From contig CALJOK010000071.1 of assembly GCA_937981555.1 (NCBI GenBank), forward strand, positions 1 to 52,968: DNA of 52,968 bases, written 5' to 3'. Position 1 is the first letter of the stretch. Each line of letters opens with the position of its first letter. A program made the position numbers and the translations under genes. Below are positions 49,096 to 52,968 of the stretch, piece after piece. The notes beneath the pieces are model-generated. The model searched no databases. It was not told the origin of the DNA and saw only the letters and a program-made list of their open reading frames with translations. The DNA comes from an uncultured Saprospiraceae bacterium (GTDB lineage: Bacteria > Bacteroidota > Bacteroidia > Chitinophagales > Saprospiraceae).

Positions 49096-49133
49096 GGCAG
49101 TATTCAGTAGGCACTTGTCAACTGAATACTGCC
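49096..49133. repeat. Intergenic palindrome with CAGTAGGCA motif, copy 2
   Basis: GGCAGTATTCAGT at 49096-49108 pairs with ACTGAATACTGCC at 49121-49133. CAGTAGGCA is repeated inside and before it, as in the element at 41302-41338, and a trailing CTGCCTTTTTT suggests it also serves as a terminator. Confidence 0.65.
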
Positions 49134-49174
49134 AATTGGCAAACTGCCTTTTTTCAAAAAAAAGTAAGAAAATC

Positions 49175-49205
49175 ATTGCTTTAATTTTAAATTCTCTTAA
49201 ATTTG
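49175..49205 (+). promoter_or_regulatory. Promoter of tRNA-His
   Basis: ATTG (49175-49178), 19 bases, then TAAATTTG (49198-49205) fits the Bacteroidota -33/-7 pattern. It is about 60 bases upstream of the tRNA and could also serve hisS. Confidence 0.65.
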
Positions 49206-49266
49206 CACTCCATTTTGAAAAACCTAGTAGTTTAGAAAAAATGAATAAGAAATATCATCATATTTT

Positions 49267-49340
49267 CCCCGCGTAGCTCAGTTGGTTAGAGCGCCTGATT
49301 GTGGTTCAGGAAGTCACTAGTTCGAATCTAGTCGTGGGGA
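49267..49340 (+). tRNA. tRNA-His (anticodon GTG) lacking encoded G-1, discriminator A73
   Basis: Acceptor CCCCGCG (49267-49273) pairs with CGTGGGG (49333-49339). The D stem is GCTC/GAGC, the anticodon stem CCTGA/TCAGG with loop TTGTGGT gives anticodon GTG, and the T arm ACTAG/CTAGT has loop TTCGAAT. Base -1 is T (49266) and the discriminator is A (49340), whereas nearly all bacterial tRNA-His have G-1 paired to C73. CCA is not encoded (CAT follows). It lies 126 bases upstream of hisS. Confidence 0.94.
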
Positions 49341-49381
49341 CATTAAGCATCATTCAGAAATTTGGATGGTGCTTTTTTGTT

Positions 49382-49456
49382 TAACGGTTAACTGTAAATG
49401 GTTAATGGTTAACATCAGGTGGGATTAACTATTAACCGTTAAGCATTCACCATTAA
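49382..49456. repeat. TTAACCGTTAA-type inverted repeat
   Basis: TAACGGTTAACTGTAAATGG and GGTTAATGGTTAA on the left face ATTAACCGTTAA and ACCATTAA on the right. Similar motifs flank 13344-13645. The stretch sits between tRNA-His and hisS and has no coding potential. Confidence 0.55.
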
Positions 49457-49466
49457 AATAGTAATT

Positions 49467-51050
49467 ATGGCAAATAAAAAGCAAGTAGAAAATAAGCGTG
49501 GTGTCGTAGCTCGAAAAGTCAAAGGCTTCCGAGATATTGACCCAAGTTTAAATCAATTAAAATGGAAGATCATCAATGCTGCCAGCGATGTCTATAAAAA
49601 ATATGGCTTCGAGCATTGGGATACCCCTGTTTTAGAATATGCGGATTGTTTGGGAAAATATTTGCCAGATGATGATACAGTAGATAAAGGAGTGTACTCT
49701 TTTAAAAATCCAGAAATCGAGCCGGTCTTACGAGCGGATGGTTCTGAGTTGCGAGATGAAGAGGCGCATGTGGTCATGGAAAATCAGCACTTGTCATTGC
49801 GGTATGATTTGACTTCGCCATTGGCTCGAAGATATGCGGAAGGTTTGTTGGAAAAATACCAACGGCACATGTTGACTCAGATGAAACCACCTTTGTTTCG
49901 TCGGTATCAATATGGACCAGTTTATCGATATGAGATCAAATTAAGCCCAGGACGGTTTCGAGAATTTTGGCAATTAGATTTTGATAATGTGGGAACGGAT
50001 GATGTAACGGCCGATGCAGAAGTTTGTATGATTTTGTCAGATGCATTGGAAGCGATTGGTTTGCCTCGAAAAAGTTATATCGTTAAAGTTAATAATCGAA
50101 AAATCTTGACGGGTTATTTGAAAGAGTTAGGTGTTGAAGATGATTTGACGGAACAAAATATTATCCGAGTTATTGATAAGATGGATAAGATTGGTTTGGA
50201 AAAGGTAGCGTTGGAATTAGGTGCAGGTCGAACAGATGATTCTGGTGCGGAAGTAAAAGGATTAGGCTTGGAGGAAAAACTAGTGACAAGTGTGGCTAAT
50301 TTTATCAAAGGTTTTTCCACTCAAAAAACACGAAAGGAAGTGTTAGCAGATTTGGGGAAATTAGATATCCAAAATGAAACAGCGCAGGAAGGAATCCAAG
50401 AAATGGTAAAAATAGACACGATTCTTTCTGCATTGGATTTTGATGAGGAGAGAGTGATTTTTGATCCATCGTTAGTGAGAGGATTAGCGTATTATACTGG
50501 GCCAGTTTATGAAGTAGAATCATTGCAAAGTTATATTGATGCGAAAGGAGTGGAAAGACGTATTGGTTCTATTTGTGGTGGTGGACGATATGATGGTTTG
50601 GTGGAAAATCTATTGGGGATCAAAGTTCCTGCGACGGGTGCTTCGATAGGAGTGGATCGACTAGCGGAATTATTGATGTTGACGAACCAAGCACCGAAGC
50701 GAAAAGATGGGCCAGTTTTTATCGCATACTTTGATGAAGATTTAATGCCGCATTATCAAAGAGTAGCGAGAGACTTGCGAACTGCTGGAATCGAAACAGA
50801 AGTTTACTACGGCATGGACAAAAAGAAAATGAAAAAACAAATGGCTTATGCTGATGATAAAAATTGTCCGTTTGTAGTATTGATTGGAGCGAACGAAGCA
50901 GAGGCAGGCATTGCTACCGTTAAGAATTTGAAATTAGGAAAAGAAATCGCGGATAAGTATACCGATAAAAAAGAATGGATGGAGCAAGTGCAGAAGGAAG
51001 TGCCGATTGCGGAATTGGCGGAATATTTAAAGGAGCAGATGAAGGGATAA
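49467..51050 (+). CDS. hisS: Histidyl-tRNA synthetase, divergent (alphaproteobacterial-like) type
   Basis: A 527-residue class II synthetase that charges tRNA-His. Motif 2 lies in FRRYQYGPVYRYE; the histidine-binding loops are LVRGLAYYTGPVYE and GGGRYDGL; the C-terminal anticodon-binding domain starts near 425. Stretches such as LGKYLPDDD, SLRYDLTSPLARRYAE, PGRFREFWQLDFDNVG, ADAEVCMIL, VKVNNRKILTGYL and GRTDDSGAEVKG resemble the HisRS of alphaproteobacteria whose tRNA-His lacks G-1, more than standard bacterial HisRS. The length exceeds the usual 420-500. It lies next to a tRNA-His with the same non-standard features. The enzyme identity is firm; the subtype is judged by eye. Confidence 0.93.
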   Translation: MANKKQVENKRGVVARKVKGFRDIDPSLNQLKWKIINAASDVYKKYGFEHWDTPVLEYADCLGKYLPDDDTVDKGVYSFKNPEIEPVLRADGSELRDEEAHVVMENQHLSLRYDLTSPLARRYAEGLLEKYQRHMLTQMKPPLFRRYQYGPVYRYEIKLSPGRFREFWQLDFDNVGTDDVTADAEVCMILSDALEAIGLPRKSYIVKVNNRKILTGYLKELGVEDDLTEQNIIRVIDKMDKIGLEKVALELGAGRTDDSGAEVKGLGLEEKLVTSVANFIKGFSTQKTRKEVLADLGKLDIQNETAQEGIQEMVKIDTILSALDFDEERVIFDPSLVRGLAYYTGPVYEVESLQSYIDAKGVERRIGSICGGGRYDGLVENLLGIKVPATGASIGVDRLAELLMLTNQAPKRKDGPVFIAYFDEDLMPHYQRVARDLRTAGIETEVYYGMDKKKMKKQMAYADDKNCPFVVLIGANEAEAGIATVKNLKLGKEIADKYTDKKEWMEQVQKEVPIAELAEYLKEQMKG

Positions 51051-51073
51051 ATTCATTTTAAAGTTCTTTTTCG

Positions 51074-51110
51074 AAAACTGTTTACCTTATTAGTTAAGGT
51101 AAACAGTTTT
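51074..51110 (+). terminator. Terminator after hisS
   Basis: AAAACTGTTTACCTTA pairs perfectly with TAAGGTAAACAGTTTT (16 bp), with a five-base loop and trailing T-rich tract. Confidence 0.85.
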
Positions 51111-51279
51111 TTATTTTAGGGCTATCGGAGCACCTCTTGGCTTATGTGCCATGTTTCAGGAGCTAAAGAAAGAATCTCTCTTTAGCATACAAATCTCGTC
51201 GATTTTTATTAAATTTATTAATAATAAAATATAAGTCGAAATGTGCTGAGCAAGCATAAATTAATTTCTATAATTTAAA

Positions 51280-51314
51280 ATGGATGCTTCAAGGTTAACT
51301 TTTGAAGCATCCAT
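51280..51314. repeat. Hairpin directly upstream of the beta-helix protein gene
   Basis: ATGGATGCTTCAA pairs with TTGAAGCATCCAT (13 bp) around a nine-base loop, followed by TTTCT, ending 16 bases before the start codon. Terminator-like, but placed in the 5' leader; it could end a transcript from the 280-base gene-free stretch after hisS or attenuate the next gene. Confidence 0.55.
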
Positions 51315-51330
51315 TTCTAACATAATCCTC

Positions 51331-52968
51331 ATGAAAATAAAAACATACTTAAAATCCTCGCTAATAGTTTTCTGTCTATTACTACTTTCATTTCCTGTGT
51401 TGAGTAAAATAATCTATGTAGATGCAGATATTCTAAATGGCAACCAAAACGGTACGACATGGCAAGATGCCTATCCTATTTTACAATTTGCAATAACGGA
51501 AGCCGAATATGGCGACACTATCTGGGTAGCAGAAGGTACCTACAAGCCCACCAACAGTTCATTCCGAACCATTTCTTTTTCTTTAAATAATGGCATAAAA
51601 TGGTTCGGTGGATTCCAAGGAAATGAAATAGAATTATCACAAAGAGATTATGAATTATATCCAACTATTTTGAGTGGCGACATTGGAGTACAAGGTGACA
51701 GTACAGATAATAGTTACCATGTAATTTACTCTATGGATGCAGATTCTACTACAGTATTGGATGGTTTTCAAATACGAGAAGGACAAGCAGATAATGGTTT
51801 TTGGAATGACCCATTGAGCTACGGAGGAGGATTGTTGATAGAAGGAGCAGTCAGTATTCAAAGTATTCAAATAAAAAATTGTCATTTCTATAAAAACTAT
51901 GCTTTATTTGGAGGAGCAGTAAATTGTTCAACTCTTAATCCTACATTTGATAATTGTCAATTTACTGAGAATGTAGTAGAAGTTTCTGGTGGAGCTATTT
52001 GGAAAGGAGGAAACTCTAGTGATTCCTTTCAGCCTTTTATATCAAATTGTTTTTTTGAAAAAAATATAGGAAGGGGAGCTGGTGTTTTTTTTAACAATGT
52101 TACAGGAATACATAAAGTGATAGATTCTGATTTTTATGGAAATAAAGTGGTAGAAGGTAATGGGTCAGGAGGTAGTATTGCATTTGAAGGTAATCTAACT
52201 TCCGAAAATAGTGACTTAGAGATTAAAGGATGTCATTTTGAAGGAGGTAGAGCTAAACATGGAGTAGGAATATTTTTTGGTACCATATTCAATAATTCAG
52301 AAACCTCATTCAATTTTAAAATTAATGATTGTGTTTTTATAGCAAATCAAGGGAATGGATGGGTCGTTTCTTCAATGAATTTTGGTAATTGCTCTGTTAA
52401 TTTAACAATTGAGAATTCTGATTTTATTCAAAACGGTCTTGATACTATAGGAGGAGTAGTTTTTTTACAAAATTCTAGTGAAGGAATATATAATGCTATT
52501 ATAGATAAATGTACATTTCTAGAAAATGGTTTTCCAGATTGGCCACTAAATTCGGTAATTTTTAACGAAGCTGATTCTTTAAAGATATCCAATTCTGTTT
52601 TTGGAAAAAATTCTCAAGAGGTTCTTTACTCCAAAGAAGATACGGAAATAATTAATTCTACTTTCTATGGGAATGGAAATAAAATCATAAGGAAGAAATG
52701 GGATAAAGAGATGAATATTGTCAATTCCATTTTTTGGGAAGACTTAGTTCTTGAGCAAATTTTTTCAAATATTTCGGGATCTTTAACTGATACCACAAAA
52801 GCAATGTTAGGCTTTAATATCAAAAATACCTTGTTGAAAAATGATAACTGCCTCTTCAATGGTATCGACTACTGCGGCGACAACATGCTCTATAACCTTT
52901 ACCCCGAATTCCGAGACACCATGAATAACGATCTCTCTCTCCGTTCCTGTTCCCCTGCCGTCAACCAA
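51331..52968 (+). CDS. Exported parallel beta-helix surface protein (3' end outside window)
   Basis: The frame runs open from ATG 51331 to the window edge, 546 codons. A signal peptide covers about 1-26 (LIVFCLLLLSFPVLS). The mature protein opens with IIYVDAD and NGTTWQDAYPILQFAI, the usual start of right-handed beta-helix surface proteins. Many repeats of the type NCHFYKNYALFGGAV, NCQFTENVVEVSGGAI and DCVFIANQGNG follow, as in polymorphic outer-membrane-like and choice-of-anchor proteins. The last part (YPEFRDTMNNDLSLRSCSPAVN) is the typical capping segment, so only a C-terminal anchor or T9SS domain is missing. Codon usage changes along the gene: both ends favour C-ending codons, the middle does not. 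Confidence 0.85.
   Translation, partial: MKIKTYLKSSLIVFCLLLLSFPVLSKIIYVDADILNGNQNGTTWQDAYPILQFAITEAEYGDTIWVAEGTYKPTNSSFRTISFSLNNGIKWFGGFQGNEIELSQRDYELYPTILSGDIGVQGDSTDNSYHVIYSMDADSTTVLDGFQIREGQADNGFWNDPLSYGGGLLIEGAVSIQSIQIKNCHFYKNYALFGGAVNCSTLNPTFDNCQFTENVVEVSGGAIWKGGNSSDSFQPFISNCFFEKNIGRGAGVFFNNVTGIHKVIDSDFYGNKVVEGNGSGGSIAFEGNLTSENSDLEIKGCHFEGGRAKHGVGIFFGTIFNNSETSFNFKINDCVFIANQGNGWVVSSMNFGNCSVNLTIENSDFIQNGLDTIGGVVFLQNSSEGIYNAIIDKCTFLENGFPDWPLNSVIFNEADSLKISNSVFGKNSQEVLYSKEDTEIINSTFYGNGNKIIRKKWDKEMNIVNSIFWEDLVLEQIFSNISGSLTDTTKAMLGFNIKNTLLKNDNCLFNGIDYCGDNMLYNLYPEFRDTMNNDLSLRSCSPAVNQ

Noticed and set aside
49592-50523. Minus-strand open frames opposite hisS
   Set aside because: They follow the codon shadow of hisS and show no motif or start signal.

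Overview
The window is an AT-rich chromosomal segment from a member of the Bacteroidota. The evidence is a fused LpxC-FabZ gene, C-terminal type IX secretion (T9SS) sorting domains on three proteins, SprB-like and PKD repeats, many small MKK...C lipoproteins, and promoters of the TTTG / TANNTTTG type. The mix of IcmF, beta-helix surface proteins and a DUF1501/lipoprotein cluster suggests the Saprospira side of the phylum; that placement is inference. Genes are mostly housekeeping and densely packed in short operons on both strands. There is no prophage, integron or CRISPR array.

Layout. 1-1038: 3' end of a B12-dependent acyl-CoA mutase (IcmF type). 1046-2066: a REP-associated tyrosine transposase (RAYT) between two inverted pairs of REP palindromes. 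2064-5597 (minus): HtrA-like protease, a hypothetical protein with possible frameshifted remains, a DnaQ-fold protein with every catalytic residue replaced, and hemC. 5918-11650 (plus): lipid A block lpxD, lpxC-fabZ, lpxA, an ABC ATPase overlapping lpxA, then tatC. 11916-13343: secreted di-haem cytochrome c peroxidase. 13646-17090 (minus): DUF4783 protein, a lipoprotein, dipeptidyl peptidase IV. 17523-22114 (plus): lipoproteins, a Tat-exported DUF1501 protein and a CX4CH protein that look like one envelope system. 22209-29520: XRE/ImmA-like regulator, membrane MutS-like ATPase, SH3 protein, dprA, alkaline phosphatase and a hypothetical protein. 29530-37102 (minus): two tandem T9SS cargo paralogues and a long acyl-CoA oxidase-like protein. 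37103-39979: possible small RNAs, a membrane-signal HTH protein, a glucosaminidase and a divergent S24 repressor. 40181-46755: fabG, a Nudix hydrolase, an iodotyrosine-deiodinase-like flavoprotein, an SDR and mlaE-mlaF. 47530-51050: tRNA-Leu, two hypothetical/lipoprotein genes, tRNA-His and hisS. 51331-end: an incomplete beta-helix surface protein.

Strongest points for follow-up. (a) The tRNA-His gene has no encoded G-1 and has A73 instead of C73. It lies directly upstream of a HisRS whose motifs resemble the divergent alphaproteobacterial HisRS that works with such tRNAs. (b) The RAYT/REPIN locus, plus other nested-palindrome families, two copies of which carry the same GTRG head motif with no RAYT nearby. 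(c) The exonuclease homologue with all five DEDDh residues lost. (d) An intrinsic terminator embedded in the signal-peptide codons of a lipoprotein gene. (e) Three tandem minus-strand terminators bracketing gene-free DNA, suggesting small RNAs. All family assignments rest on motif recognition by eye; no database search was run.
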